Below the pieces are notes generated by a model, which worked only from the letters and a program-made list of their open reading frames with translations, did no database searches and was not told the DNA's origin. Shown here one piece after another: positions 28,451 through 37,143 of a DNA stretch of 64,000 nt. Each line of letters opens with the position of its first letter. The stretch's first letter is position 1. Made by a program: the position numbers and the translations under genes. This DNA comes from Acidovorax carolinensis (lineage in GTDB: Bacteria > Pseudomonadota > Gammaproteobacteria > Burkholderiales > Burkholderiaceae_C): assembly GCF_002157145.1 (NCBI RefSeq), contig NZ_CP021361.1, positions 434,001 to 498,000 of the forward strand, written 5' to 3'.

Positions 28451-29410
28451 TCATGCGGCCCGACCACGCAGGGCCGGCGCGCGGCGTGGCGCGTCATAGG
28501 CGTCCACAATGCGCGCCACCAGCGGATGGCGCACCACGTCGGCGCTGGTGAAGCGCGTCACGGCGATGCCCTTCACGCGCTTCAAGACGCGCTCGGCGTC
28601 GATCAGGCCGCTCATGGCGCCCTTGGGCAGATCAATCTGGCTCACGTCGCCCGTCACCACCGCCTTGGCGCCAAAGCCGATGCGGGTGAGGAACATCTTC
28701 ATCTGCTCGGGCGTGGTGTTCTGCGCTTCGTCGAGGATCACAAAGGCGTTATTCAGCGTGCGCCCGCGCATGAAGGCCAGCGGGGCGATTTCGATGGCGT
28801 TGCGCTCGAACGCCTTTTGCACCTTGTCGTAGCCCATCAGCTCATAGAGGGCGTCGTACAGCGGCCGCAAATACGGGTCCACCTTCTGCGCCAGGTCGCC
28901 CGGCAGAAAGCCCAGACGCTCACCCGCCTCGACGGCGGGGCGCGTCAGCACGATGCGCTGCACGGCGCTGCGCTCGAGCGCATCCACGGCGCAGGCCACG
29001 GCCAGATAGGTCTTGCCCGTGCCGGCAGGGCCGATGCCGAAGGTGATGTCGTGCGTGGCAATGTTTTCGAGGTACAGGTTTTGCGTGGGCGTGCGCCCGC
29101 GCAGGTCGGCCCGGCGGGTGTTGAGCACGATGGCGCCCTCGGGCGCCTCCACCAGCGAGCTGTCGCCCGCCAGCATGAGCTGCAGGTAGTCCTCGGTGAT
29201 GGGGCGTTCGGCCATTTCGTACAGGGCCTGCAGCAACTCCATGGCCTGCGTGGCCTTGGCCTTGGGGCCGTCCACCTTGAACTGCTCATGCCGGTGCGCA
29301 ATGCTTACCTGCAGGGCCACCTCGATGGTGCGCAGGTGCACGTCGGCCGGGCCGCACAGGTGCGTGAGGCGGGTATTGTTGTGGGGAGTGAAGGTGTGGC
29401 GCAGGATCAC
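28451..29410 (-). CDS. PhoH family ATPase
   Basis: A P-loop ATPase of the PhoH/PhoL family, related to superfamily 1 helicases and genetically tied to YbeY and RNA metabolism. Walker [12 protein letters not shown] lies near residue 127; Walker B follows in [23 protein letters not shown] and [13 protein letters not shown] are further family motifs. The GTG at 29410 gives 319 residues beginning with the conserved [11 protein letters not shown]. An ATG at 29458 would add 16 residues but would overlap the ruvA start on the other strand. It heads the phoH-ybeY unit and is divergent from ruvA. Confidence 0.92.
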   Translation of the reverse strand: MILRHTFTPHNNTRLTHLCGPADVHLRTIEVALQVSIAHRHEQFKVDGPKAKATQAMELLQALYEMAERPITEDYLQLMLAGDSSLVEAPEGAIVLNTRRADLRGRTPTQNLYLENIATHDITFGIGPAGTGKTYLAVACAVDALERSAVQRIVLTRPAVEAGERLGFLPGDLAQKVDPYLRPLYDALYELMGYDKVQKAFERNAIEIAPLAFMRGRTLNNAFVILDEAQNTTPEQMKMFLTRIGFGAKAVVTGDVSQIDLPKGAMSGLIDAERVLKRVKGIAVTRFTSADVVRHPLVARIVDAYDAPRRAPALRGRAA

Positions 29411-29457
29411 GCGGATAATTCCCGTTGGATCGCCGCAGGGCGCGGCAAAGGACATCA

Positions 29458-30030
29458 ATGATAGGCAAATTGACCGGCACCCTGCTGGAGAAGAACCCGC
29501 CCGAGGTGCTGCTGGACTGCCACGGCGTGGGTTACGACGTGAATGTGCCCATGAGCACCTTCTACAACCTGCCCGCCGTGGGCGAGCGCGTGAGCCTGCT
29601 CACGCAGTTCATCGTGCGCGAGGATGCGCAGTTGCTGTATGGCTTTGGCACAGCGCCCGAGCGCCAGGCGTTTCGCGAACTCATCAAAATTTCGGGCGTG
29701 GGGCCGCGCACGGCGCTGTCCATTCTCTCGGGCATGGGCGTAGGCGATCTGGCGCAGGCCATCACGCTGCAAGAGGCGGGCCGACTGGTCAAGGTGCCGG
29801 GCATCGGCAAGAAGACTGCCGAGCGCCTGCTGCTTGAGCTCAAGGGCAAGCTGGGCGCCGACATGGGCGCGCACGCGCAGGTAACCAGTGATGCCCAGGT
29901 GGATATTCTGCAGGCGCTGCTGGCACTGGGTTACAACGACAAGGAAGCGGCAGCGGCGCTCAAGGCCCTGCCGCCGGATGTGGGCGTGAGTGACGGCATC
30001 AAGCTGGCGCTCAAGGCGCTGGCGAAATAG
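29458..30030 (+). CDS. ruvA: Holliday junction branch migration protein RuvA
   Basis: A 190-residue RuvA that binds Holliday junctions as a tetramer and loads the RuvB motor. It has the N-terminal OB fold ([15 protein letters not shown]), two helix-hairpin-helix motifs ([15 protein letters not shown] and [16 protein letters not shown]) and the C-terminal three-helix domain that contacts RuvB ([19 protein letters not shown]). The ATG at 29458 is preferred over an 11-residue extension. The usual partner ruvB is not next but begins at 37144; a protease, a ruvB fragment and a two-partner secretion locus intervene. Confidence 0.97.
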   Translation: MIGKLTGTLLEKNPPEVLLDCHGVGYDVNVPMSTFYNLPAVGERVSLLTQFIVREDAQLLYGFGTAPERQAFRELIKISGVGPRTALSILSGMGVGDLAQAITLQEAGRLVKVPGIGKKTAERLLLELKGKLGADMGAHAQVTSDAQVDILQALLALGYNDKEAAAALKALPPDVGVSDGIKLALKALAK

Positions 30031-30073
30031 CCTCCCCCCCAATCTAACCAAACGAATCCAGGACGAGGTTGCC

Positions 30074-31543
30074 ATGAAGTTTCGACAATCCAAGCAGTGG
30101 GTGTGCGTCGCCGGTGCGGCGCTGTTCGTGGTCGCCTGCGGCGGTGGTGGCGGTGGCGGATCGCCCGCGCCCGACACATCGGCCGCCGACCGGATCGAGC
30201 CGTTTGACCCGAGCATGCGCAGCGCGCCAAAGGCAGCGGCATCCCCGTTGCCTACCGCAGGGCGTGCACCGCAGGCCAAACCCGTTCGGCTGGGGCCGCT
30301 GGCGGCCACAGCGCTGCAACCACTGCAGAAAAAGGCAGCGTCTAACCAGAGCAACGGTGTGCGCCAGCAAATTGGCCTGGCCCGCGCCGTGGCCGCCACG
30401 GCCACTTCGTCGGGACTGCGTAGCCAGTTGCAGTGGTCCGCCACGGAGCGCGGCACGCAGCGTGCCGCCATCAGCTTTGAGGCGCAAGGTGCCCTGGGTG
30501 TGCGCCTGGGGCTGCGGGTGCGGTCGCTGCCGGCGGGCAGCACGCTGCGCTTTTATGCGCAGGCCGGTGAGGCGGTGTTCGAGGTGTCGGGCGAAGAGGT
30601 GCTCGGCACCATTGCGCGCAATCTGCAGGCGGGCGACACCGGCGACGCGGCAATCACCTACTGGAGCCCCGATTTCGGCGGCGCCGAGACCACGCTGGAG
30701 CTGGAGTTGCCGGCCAATGCCGACCTGGCCCAGCTCGACATCGGCGTGCCCACGCTGTCGCACTTTTATGTGGAGCCAGACCGCGCGGCGCAGTCCAGTC
30801 TGACCAAGGTGGGCGAGGCTGCCACTTGCAATATCGACGTGTCGTGTCGGCCTGAGTACAGCAGTGAAAGCCGCTCTGTGGCTCGCATGATTTTTGTGGA
30901 AAACGGCAGCACCTTTGTTTGCACGGGGACGCTGCTCAACGATGCGCAATCGAGCACCACTCCGTATTTTCTGACCGCCAACCACTGCGTCTCCACGCAG
31001 ACGGCGGCGTCTTCTGTGACGACCGACTGGTTCTACCGCTCTGCCGCTTGCGACACCAGCGAGGTCAACGCGGGCGCGCGGCGCCTTCATGGTGGTGCGA
31101 CCTTGCTGTACGCGCAGGCTGCTACCGACACGTCCTTCATGCGCCTGAACGCCGCGCCGCCAGCTGGTATTGTGTTTGCCGGCTCGTATTTTGGCGCCGT
31201 GGCCGAGGGGGCCGGAGCACTCAGCATCCACCACCCCCAGGGCGACTTGCAGAAGCTCAGTGAGGGTGCGGTGAAACAGTTCAACAACTGCACTTTTGAA
31301 ACCTGCCAGGTCAGCACCTCGCAGGACGGGCGCTTTCTGGCCGTGGGCTGGAGTGCAGGTACCACCGAGGGCGGCAGCAGCGGCACGAGTCTGTTCCTGC
31401 CAATCGGCAGCAAACGCTATGTGGCAGGGCAACTGCTGGGTGGTGGCGCCACTTGCCAGAACCCCACCGGCTACGACTACTACGGCCGTTATGACCTGGC
31501 ATTCCAGGCGGCCCTCAAAAACTGGCTGAAACCGGCGCCATGA
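30074..31543 (+). CDS. Secreted trypsin-like (lysyl endopeptidase-type) serine protease, lipoprotein
   Basis: A 489-residue exported protease. The N-terminus has a signal peptide ending FVVACGGGG, a lipobox followed by a Gly run, so it is likely a lipoprotein. Residues ~30-230 form a low-complexity then beta-rich pro-domain. The chymotrypsin-fold domain carries the triad His304 (FLTANHCVS), Asp352 (TDTSFMRL) and Ser436 (EGGSSGTSL), plus several Cys pairs as in Achromobacter lysyl endopeptidase. Lys specificity is not established. It starts 43 bases after ruvA and precedes the ruvB fragment, so it lies in the region that separates ruvA from ruvB. Possible processing of the nearby TpsA exoprotein is speculation. 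Confidence 0.87.
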   Translation: MKFRQSKQWVCVAGAALFVVACGGGGGGGSPAPDTSAADRIEPFDPSMRSAPKAAASPLPTAGRAPQAKPVRLGPLAATALQPLQKKAASNQSNGVRQQIGLARAVAATATSSGLRSQLQWSATERGTQRAAISFEAQGALGVRLGLRVRSLPAGSTLRFYAQAGEAVFEVSGEEVLGTIARNLQAGDTGDAAITYWSPDFGGAETTLELELPANADLAQLDIGVPTLSHFYVEPDRAAQSSLTKVGEAATCNIDVSCRPEYSSESRSVARMIFVENGSTFVCTGTLLNDAQSSTTPYFLTANHCVSTQTAASSVTTDWFYRSAACDTSEVNAGARRLHGGATLLYAQAATDTSFMRLNAAPPAGIVFAGSYFGAVAEGAGALSIHHPQGDLQKLSEGAVKQFNNCTFETCQVSTSQDGRFLAVGWSAGTTEGGSSGTSLFLPIGSKRYVAGQLLGGGATCQNPTGYDYYGRYDLAFQAALKNWLKPAP

Positions 31544-31580
31544 GCCAGAGCGCACCACTTCCTCAGTGGTGCTCCATGGC

Positions 31581-31662
31581 ATAAATCTTCAGTCTGACGA
31601 CTTCGCTTCCGCGCCCACTAAGCGCGTGGTCCCGGCTGTCGCGGCATCGCCCGCAGAGGCCG
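31581..31662 (+). pseudogene. Degraded 5' fragment of ruvB
   Basis: In the frame starting at 31581 the sequence reads INLQSDDFASAPTKRVVPAV, then AASPAEA. The intact RuvB N-terminus encoded from 37144 reads [18 protein letters not shown], then APASPQEEA. Fourteen of the first 24 codons specify the same residue, and identity stops after about 27 codons. The position equivalent to the start codon is ATA. It is a clear partial copy of the beginning of ruvB, 5.5 kb upstream of the real gene, and marks one edge of an insertion or recombination event. Confidence 0.85.
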
Positions 31663-32055
31663 GTCCCACATTGGCGGCCAGCGCCACTTTCTGGTTAACA
31701 GCGTTCTGCACCCCTGACCACGCGCCCGGACAGTCTGTAGACAAACCTCGGCAAGAGGGCTGCCGCCTCGCACCTGCGGTCAGCAAACCACTGCCGTTCC
31801 GTCAAAACACCTGCAAGAAAACCCAATTCGGGCCCGGCCGCGATCACCGTGCGGGGCTTGCTGCTTTTTGCGCGCTGCAGTATTCAGGTGTTTGGACTAC
31901 ATCTAGTTATTAAAGTTACTGATTAAATTGAAATAACGGTAGAGAGATTAAATAAATCAAGGACGGCACCAGATTTGTTTGGCACTTGCACCCCATCACC
32001 TTGCCCTGCACAGGGCTCGGTCCGAATTCGAAATTAATCATGCCAAGGGCTGCCA
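31663..32055 (+). promoter_or_regulatory. AT-rich leader upstream of tpsB
   Basis: This gap of about 390 bases after the ruvB fragment has no convincing gene. Its second half (about 31890-31975) is markedly AT-rich for this chromosome, with runs such as ctagttattaaagttactga, and is the likely promoter region of the two-partner secretion genes. The composition break is itself a sign of acquired DNA. The specific -35/-10 boxes cannot be chosen with confidence. Confidence 0.5.
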
Positions 32056-33726
32056 GTGTTCAAAAATAAAATCCTCCCGTTTGCCCTTCTGGCACTCGGT
32101 CAAACCGTGTTTGCCCAGCAGCTTCCCAGCGCCGGCAGCCAGATTCAGCAGATTCCACCGACCCCCATTCCGCAAAAAACGGCACCCGCAGTTCGCATCG
32201 AGCCCAGCAGTGCGCCAGCGACTGAGGCCTCCGATGCCGCAAAAATCATGGTCAATCACCTTCAGGTGACTGGGGCGCGCGTTTATCCCGAAGCAGAGTT
32301 GCTGGCGCTGACCGGCTTCCAGCCCGGCAGCGAGCTGTCACTGGGCGAACTGCGCGCCATGGCACTGAAAATCACCGAGCGGTATCGCAATGCAGGCTAT
32401 TTTGTGGCGCAGGCTTACCTGCCTGCCCAGGAAATCAAGGACGGCACGGTCACGATTGCCGTGATTGAGGGCCAGTACGGCAAGGTGGCCGTGCGTAACC
32501 AGAGCGGTCTGTCTGATGGGTTCATTCAAAGCCAGCTGGAGGGGATCAACAGCGGCGACACCGTCGCCATCGCGCCGCTGGAAAGCCGCCTGTTGCTGCT
32601 GTCGGACATTCCTGGCGTGAAAGTCAGCTCCACCCTGGCGCCGGGCGCATCCGTCGGTGCGTCCGATCTGATCGTTGATGTGGTTCCAGGTCAGCGCGTC
32701 ACGGGCAGCATGGATGCAGACAATGCCGGTAGCCGCTATACCGGCGAGTACCGACTTGGCGCCACGGTGAACCTGAACAATTCGGCCGGTCATGGCGACG
32801 TTGCGTCGCTGCGCTTGCTGACCTCGGGCTCGGGCCTGAACTATGCCCGGGCCTCGTACCAGATGCAGTTTGGCAAGGCTACGGCCGGCGTGGCTTACAG
32901 CTGGCTGGACTACGAGCTGGGACGGGAATTCAAATATGCGCAGGCCACCGGGACGGCCAGGATCGCGAGCGTGTACGGCAGCTACCCATTGATCCGTTCG
33001 CGCAATAGCAATCTGTACGCCGGTCTTGCGTTTGACGCCAAGACGTTTGAGGACAAGAGGCCGCTGAACACCGATGCGACCGTGGAAGACAAAAAAGCCC
33101 AGGTGCTGATGGCGAGCCTGCGCGGTGACCACCGCGACGACCTGGGCGGCGGCGGTGTGATGGCCTATTCGCTCACCTGGTCCACTGGCAACATCGACAT
33201 CGAGACCCCGGTCATCAGGGCGCTGGACGCGGCGAGCGCGCAGAGCAACGGCCACTTCAACAAACTGGCCTTCAGCGCCATGCGCCTGCAAAACGTGACC
33301 GACACGGTCTCGCTGTACGCCGGCATCAATGGCCAGCTGGCTTCGAAGAACCTCGATGCTTCGGAGAAGATGGAACTCGGCGGCATGTACGGCGTGCGTG
33401 CTTATCCCACCGGCGAGGCCTATGCGGATGAGGGGGTTCTACTGACGCTGGAAGCCCGTATGCGGCTTCCCACGCCTTACCAGTTTCCCGGACAGTTACA
33501 GCTGATCGGCTTTGTCGATGCCGGCAGCGTGACCATCAACAAGAACCCGTGGAGCACCGGCGACAACCGCAGAACCCTGAGCGGCGCGGGTGTCGGCCTG
33601 AACTGGTCGGAAACCAACAATTTTCTGGTGAGGGCGTTTTACGCGCGCAAGCTGGGCAACGACGCGGCCACCTCCGCGCCCGATAAGTCGGGCCGGTTCT
33701 GGATTCAGGCCGTCAAGTATTTCTGA
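32056..33726 (+). CDS. Two-partner secretion outer-membrane transporter (TpsB, ShlB/FhaC family)
   Basis: A 556-residue Omp85-superfamily pore that exports its TpsA partner. A signal peptide ends ...TVFAQQ, followed by a Pro/Gln-rich linker, a POTRA-type periplasmic region (HLQVTGARVYPEAEL; AGYFVAQAYLPAQEI with VIEGQYG) and a 16-strand barrel ending in Phe (KYF). The loop-6 signature is GVRAYPTGEA, a variant of the usual VRGY. The start is GTG at 32056; no nearer ATG fits. It is followed 74 bases later by tpsA, the canonical order. The cassette lies between ruvA and ruvB. Confidence 0.95.
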   Translation: MFKNKILPFALLALGQTVFAQQLPSAGSQIQQIPPTPIPQKTAPAVRIEPSSAPATEASDAAKIMVNHLQVTGARVYPEAELLALTGFQPGSELSLGELRAMALKITERYRNAGYFVAQAYLPAQEIKDGTVTIAVIEGQYGKVAVRNQSGLSDGFIQSQLEGINSGDTVAIAPLESRLLLLSDIPGVKVSSTLAPGASVGASDLIVDVVPGQRVTGSMDADNAGSRYTGEYRLGATVNLNNSAGHGDVASLRLLTSGSGLNYARASYQMQFGKATAGVAYSWLDYELGREFKYAQATGTARIASVYGSYPLIRSRNSNLYAGLAFDAKTFEDKRPLNTDATVEDKKAQVLMASLRGDHRDDLGGGGVMAYSLTWSTGNIDIETPVIRALDAASAQSNGHFNKLAFSAMRLQNVTDTVSLYAGINGQLASKNLDASEKMELGGMYGVRAYPTGEAYADEGVLLTLEARMRLPTPYQFPGQLQLIGFVDAGSVTINKNPWSTGDNRRTLSGAGVGLNWSETNNFLVRAFYARKLGNDAATSAPDKSGRFWIQAVKYF

Positions 33727-33800
33727 GCCCGTCCAGCGCAGGCTTTGCCTGCACTGACGCCGGCCTGTCCCCGCATTTTGAAGAACACGCGAAAGATTCC

Positions 33801-36137
33801 ATGAACCTCATTCACCGCTCCATCTGGAACGACCAGACCGGCACCTTTGTGGCCGTTTCTGAAACCACCCGCAGCGCCGGCAAGAAAATCTCGTCCTGCA
33901 CGGCAGCGGCGGGCGCTGGAGAACGCTTTAGCCTGAAGCTACTGGCCATTTCCCTGATGATGGCCTGCGGTGCAAGTGGTGCCTATGCCCAGCCCACTGG
34001 CGGTGTGGTCTCGGCCGGCAGCGCCACCATTGGCGGCACAGCGGGCGCCATGACGATTACCCAGACCACGCCCAACGTGGCAATCAACTGGCAAAGCTTT
34101 GGCATCAGGGCCGGCGAGTCGGTTCAGTTCCTGCAGCCGGGCAGCAGCTCGGTGGCTCTGAATCGGGTGGTTGGCGCTGATCCATCGACCATTCTGGGCA
34201 GCCTGTCATCCAACGGCAAGGTGTTCCTCGTCAACCCCAACGGCATCCTGTTTGGGGCGGGTGCATCGGTCAACGTAGGCGGGCTGGTGGCATCCACCCT
34301 GGCCATCTCGGATGCCAATTTCATGGCGGCCAAATACAGGTTCTCGGGCGCCGGCACTGGCGCGGTGGTGAACCAGGGCGCTATCAGCGCCGCCGACGGT
34401 GGCTATGTTGCCCTGCTGGGCGCCAACGTCAGCAACCAGGGCGTCATTGCTGCCCGTCTGGGCATGGTCGCGCTCGCGGCCGGCAATGCCGTCACGCTGG
34501 ACATGGCGGGCGACAAGTTGCTCAACATCACGGTGGATCAGGGCGTAGTCAATGCGCTGGTGGACAACGGCGGCATGATCCAGGCCGACGGTGGCCAGGT
34601 GCTGATGACCACGCAAGCGGCGGGAAGCCTGCTGGCCAATGCAGTCAACAACACCGGCGTGGTCCAGGCGCAGACGCTGGTCACGGGCGAAAACGGCACG
34701 ATCAAGCTGCTCGGCGGCATGCAAAGTGGCGCGCTGAACGTGGCGGGCACTTTGGACGCTTCTGCGCCAGCAGGCGGCAACGGCGGGTTTGTCGAAACGT
34801 CTGCAGCCCGCGTGAACATAGCGAACGGGGTGAGTCTCACTACAGCTGCTCCGATGGGGACTACTGGCACCTGGCTGATCAGTCCCCAGGACTTCACTGT
34901 TGGAAGCTTGTCCACGGACAATATTTCTGGCACAACCCTTTCAGCCCAGCTGGTAACCAACAGCGTCACCATCAGCACGGCAACTTCAGGCGGCGGAGAC
35001 ATTCACATCAATGATGCCATCGCATGGACAGCGAGTTCTACCCCGACGACGCTGTCGTTGTTGGCTGATGGAAACGTCAACATCAACAAGCCAATCACTG
35101 CCACCAATGGAAACCTGGCGGTGTGCTGTGGGCGCGATGTGAATGTGAAATTGGGCGCCGATATCACCACGACCAACGGAAGTGTTTTGCTCGCTGCCGG
35201 GAATGACATCAACCTGGACGGCGCTTTGACGACGACCAACGGCAACGTCACCATGTGCGCCGCAAACGATATCAATATTCTGGGCAAGATCACACTGACC
35301 CACACCACCACCATCGTTCCCGCTCAAAGTCTGGGCCTGCCGTTGGGCCTGGTGCTGAGTGCAGGGTATGGTGCTGGCGCGCCGGGCGTTGGGGGCGGCA
35401 CGGTGGTTTTTGAGCCGCTGGCGCCAGCAGCCACTGTGACGAACGCGCCCACGACTATCGAATACAACCCGGTCGCGTACACCACGCCGACGGATTATTC
35501 GGTCAACATCATCGGCGCAGCGCCTACCCAGCACATGCTGGTGTTTGCGCAGGGCGAAGACAAAGTGGTCGACGGAACCACCACGGCAACGGTTTCTTCA
35601 CTGCAAGGAGGTCCTGTCGGTGTGACACTGGTTGCAGGCCCGGGCAGCACGGCTAACTTTGATAACGCCAGCGTGGGAACGGACAAGACCGTCACCTTGA
35701 CAGGCTACAGTCTCGGCGGTGCAAGCGCCAGTGGATACGCATTGGCAGTTCCTTGTTGCGGCCCTGCTGTTTCCAAGACAACCGCTGATATCACTGCGGT
35801 GGTGGTGAGCCCGCCCGTCGTGGTGCCACCGGCGGTTGTGCCTCCGGTGATTCCGCCCGTCGTGGTGCCACCGGCGGTTGTGCCTCCGGTTATCCCGCCG
35901 GTGGAAAACTCGCCACTGCCTCCTGTTTGGGCGCCGCCCACACCGCCCGCCGCCACACCCGCTGGATACGTTTTGACGGTGGTCCCGCCAGCGCCTTTGC
36001 CGGCGTCCGTTCTGGTCGCGGAAGCGCCACCGGCACCTCCCGTTGTGGTACCTGTGGTGCCCGTGGCGGCACCCGTCGAAAACGCGCCCGAGAAATACGT
36101 GGCCCCCGTACGCAAACCCAAGCCGGAGCGCAATTAA
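33801..36137 (+). CDS. Two-partner secretion exoprotein (TpsA), short, with proline-rich C-terminus
   Basis: A 778-residue filamentous-hemagglutinin-like protein. The extended signal peptide (ESPR) begins MNLIHRSIWNDQTGTFVAVS and is cleaved near AYAQPTG. The TPS secretion domain follows (NWQSFGIRAGESVQF, NPNGILFGAGASVNVGGLVAST). Beta-helical repeats run to about residue 490, with unusual CC and MC cysteines (VCCGRDVNV near 441, MCAANDINI near 484, VPCCGP near 651). A YDG-like segment (KVVDGTTTATVSSL) precedes a Val/Pro repeat tail (from ~670) ending in basic KPKPERN. It is much shorter than adhesins such as FhaB, so the role could be adhesion, interbacterial contact or enzyme scaffolding. No toxin domain is visible. 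Confidence 0.9.
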   Translation: MNLIHRSIWNDQTGTFVAVSETTRSAGKKISSCTAAAGAGERFSLKLLAISLMMACGASGAYAQPTGGVVSAGSATIGGTAGAMTITQTTPNVAINWQSFGIRAGESVQFLQPGSSSVALNRVVGADPSTILGSLSSNGKVFLVNPNGILFGAGASVNVGGLVASTLAISDANFMAAKYRFSGAGTGAVVNQGAISAADGGYVALLGANVSNQGVIAARLGMVALAAGNAVTLDMAGDKLLNITVDQGVVNALVDNGGMIQADGGQVLMTTQAAGSLLANAVNNTGVVQAQTLVTGENGTIKLLGGMQSGALNVAGTLDASAPAGGNGGFVETSAARVNIANGVSLTTAAPMGTTGTWLISPQDFTVGSLSTDNISGTTLSAQLVTNSVTISTATSGGGDIHINDAIAWTASSTPTTLSLLADGNVNINKPITATNGNLAVCCGRDVNVKLGADITTTNGSVLLAAGNDINLDGALTTTNGNVTMCAANDINILGKITLTHTTTIVPAQSLGLPLGLVLSAGYGAGAPGVGGGTVVFEPLAPAATVTNAPTTIEYNPVAYTTPTDYSVNIIGAAPTQHMLVFAQGEDKVVDGTTTATVSSLQGGPVGVTLVAGPGSTANFDNASVGTDKTVTLTGYSLGGASASGYALAVPCCGPAVSKTTADITAVVVSPPVVVPPAVVPPVIPPVVVPPAVVPPVIPPVENSPLPPVWAPPTPPAATPAGYVLTVVPPAPLPASVLVAEAPPAPPVVVPVVPVAAPVENAPEKYVAPVRKPKPERN
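35811..35894 (+). repeat. Two tandem 42-bp units in the tpsA proline-rich tail
   Basis: Units 35811-35852 and 35853-35894 are nearly identical and encode PPVVVPPAVVPPVI twice. They lie inside tpsA at the start of its proline-rich tail. Copy number could vary between strains by slippage, changing tail length in 14-residue steps. Confidence 0.85.
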
Positions 36138-36146
36138 AAGGCTGTG

Positions 36147-36989
36147 ATGAGAAGCCCTGAGCAAACATTGGCACTCGCGATCCGAACGCTTCTTTTCAAG
36201 GGTTTTATGGCCATGGGGCTGATCTGCACCCAGGCGCATGCATCGCATGATGCTGCGCACGCTCCAGGCCCAGGGCTGGCAGAGGACGCATTGGCCGTTG
36301 GCGGTGCAGCCCTCCCAACGGCTGCGTCAGTGCAACCTGCCGTGGCGGGACAAGGCACAAGGCGGGCCAACTTCGAACAGGCCAACGCCTCTCCAGATGC
36401 CCGGCATGTGGCCCATTGGGTGGTTGATTCAGGCGACAACGGGGGCAAACCCTTCGTCATCATCGACAAGCGGGACGCCAAGGTCTTCGTGTTCGATGCC
36501 GCGGGCCAGCTGCGCGGGGATTCTCCCGCGTTGCTCGGACTGGCCATAGGCGATCACTCCGTGCCTGGCATCGGCACCAAGAAGCTGTCAGCCATTCGCC
36601 CCGAGGAACGCACCACCCCGGCAGGCCGTTTTGTAGCCAACCTGGACAAGAACCTGAAGGGCGATGAAATTCTCTGGGTGGACTACGAAACCGCCATCTC
36701 CCTGCACCGTGTCGTCACTGGCAGTGCCAAGGAGCGCCGCGCTCAGAGGCTGGCCAGCTCGTCGCCCTCAGAGCGCCGGATTTCCTATGGCTGCATCAAT
36801 ATTCCCGTCCCGTTTTATGTCAACGTGGTGAGTCCCGTCTTTACCGGTACTGACGGCATTGTTTATGTGCTGCCCGAAACCCGCTCGGCCCGAGAAGTCT
36901 TTGGGTCATACGATCTTGAAGAAGCGGCCGGTCAGCCGGTCGTGCGCCAGGCCCCGCCGCTGCTTGAGGGCACCCAGACCGCCAAGTGA
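36147..36989 (+). CDS. Secreted L,D-transpeptidase-like (YkuD-fold) protein
   Basis: A 280-residue exported protein ten bases after the tpsA stop. An N-terminal hydrophobic signal segment ends around THAHASHD-like sequence (CTQAHASHDA). The C-terminal half shows the YkuD pattern: a histidine in ISLHRVV and, about 28 residues on, SYGCINIPVPF with the catalytic Cys near residue 216 (family motif S/T-x-G-C). Such enzymes form 3-3 peptidoglycan cross-links or attach proteins to it; divergent forms may lack activity. ATG 36147 or GTG 36144 could start it. Tight linkage to tpsBA suggests a role with the exoprotein, for example wall attachment, but that is inference. Confidence 0.8.
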   Translation: MRSPEQTLALAIRTLLFKGFMAMGLICTQAHASHDAAHAPGPGLAEDALAVGGAALPTAASVQPAVAGQGTRRANFEQANASPDARHVAHWVVDSGDNGGKPFVIIDKRDAKVFVFDAAGQLRGDSPALLGLAIGDHSVPGIGTKKLSAIRPEERTTPAGRFVANLDKNLKGDEILWVDYETAISLHRVVTGSAKERRAQRLASSSPSERRISYGCINIPVPFYVNVVSPVFTGTDGIVYVLPETRSAREVFGSYDLEEAAGQPVVRQAPPLLEGTQTAK

Positions 36990-37026
36990 GGATGCGCTTG
37001 ACGGCATGCCCGCACGGCCGTCCTGT

Positions 37027-37074
37027 ACAACGTAGTTCAGCGGGCGTTACGGCGCCCACAACGTTCAGCGGGCG
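37027..37074 (+). repeat. Imperfect direct repeat in the ruvB leader
   Basis: The sequence acaacgtagttcagcgggcg (37027-37046) recurs as acaacgttcagcgggcg (37058-37074), separated by a short GC-rich stretch. This lies in the 154-bp gap before ruvB, which must now supply its own promoter because it is cut off from ruvA. A regulatory role is unproven. Confidence 0.4.
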
Positions 37075-37143
37075 CCATGGATGGCACCATCTTGGGGTTC
37101 CCGGAGTGGCCTATAGTGGAACGTTAGCCAGAAAACTGCCAAA

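Noticed and set aside
31566..31913. A 115-codon open frame as a real small gene
   Set aside because: Its first part is the ruvB fragment and the rest has no motif or ribosome site; it is better read as a pseudogene remnant plus spacer.
35811..35894. CRISPR-like or satellite array
   Set aside because: Only two head-to-tail units with no spacers, both translated within tpsA.
31544..37143. Classical transposon or integrative element between ruvA and ruvB
   Set aside because: No transposase, integrase, terminal inverted repeats or tRNA site was seen; only the ruvB fragment and composition shift mark the event.
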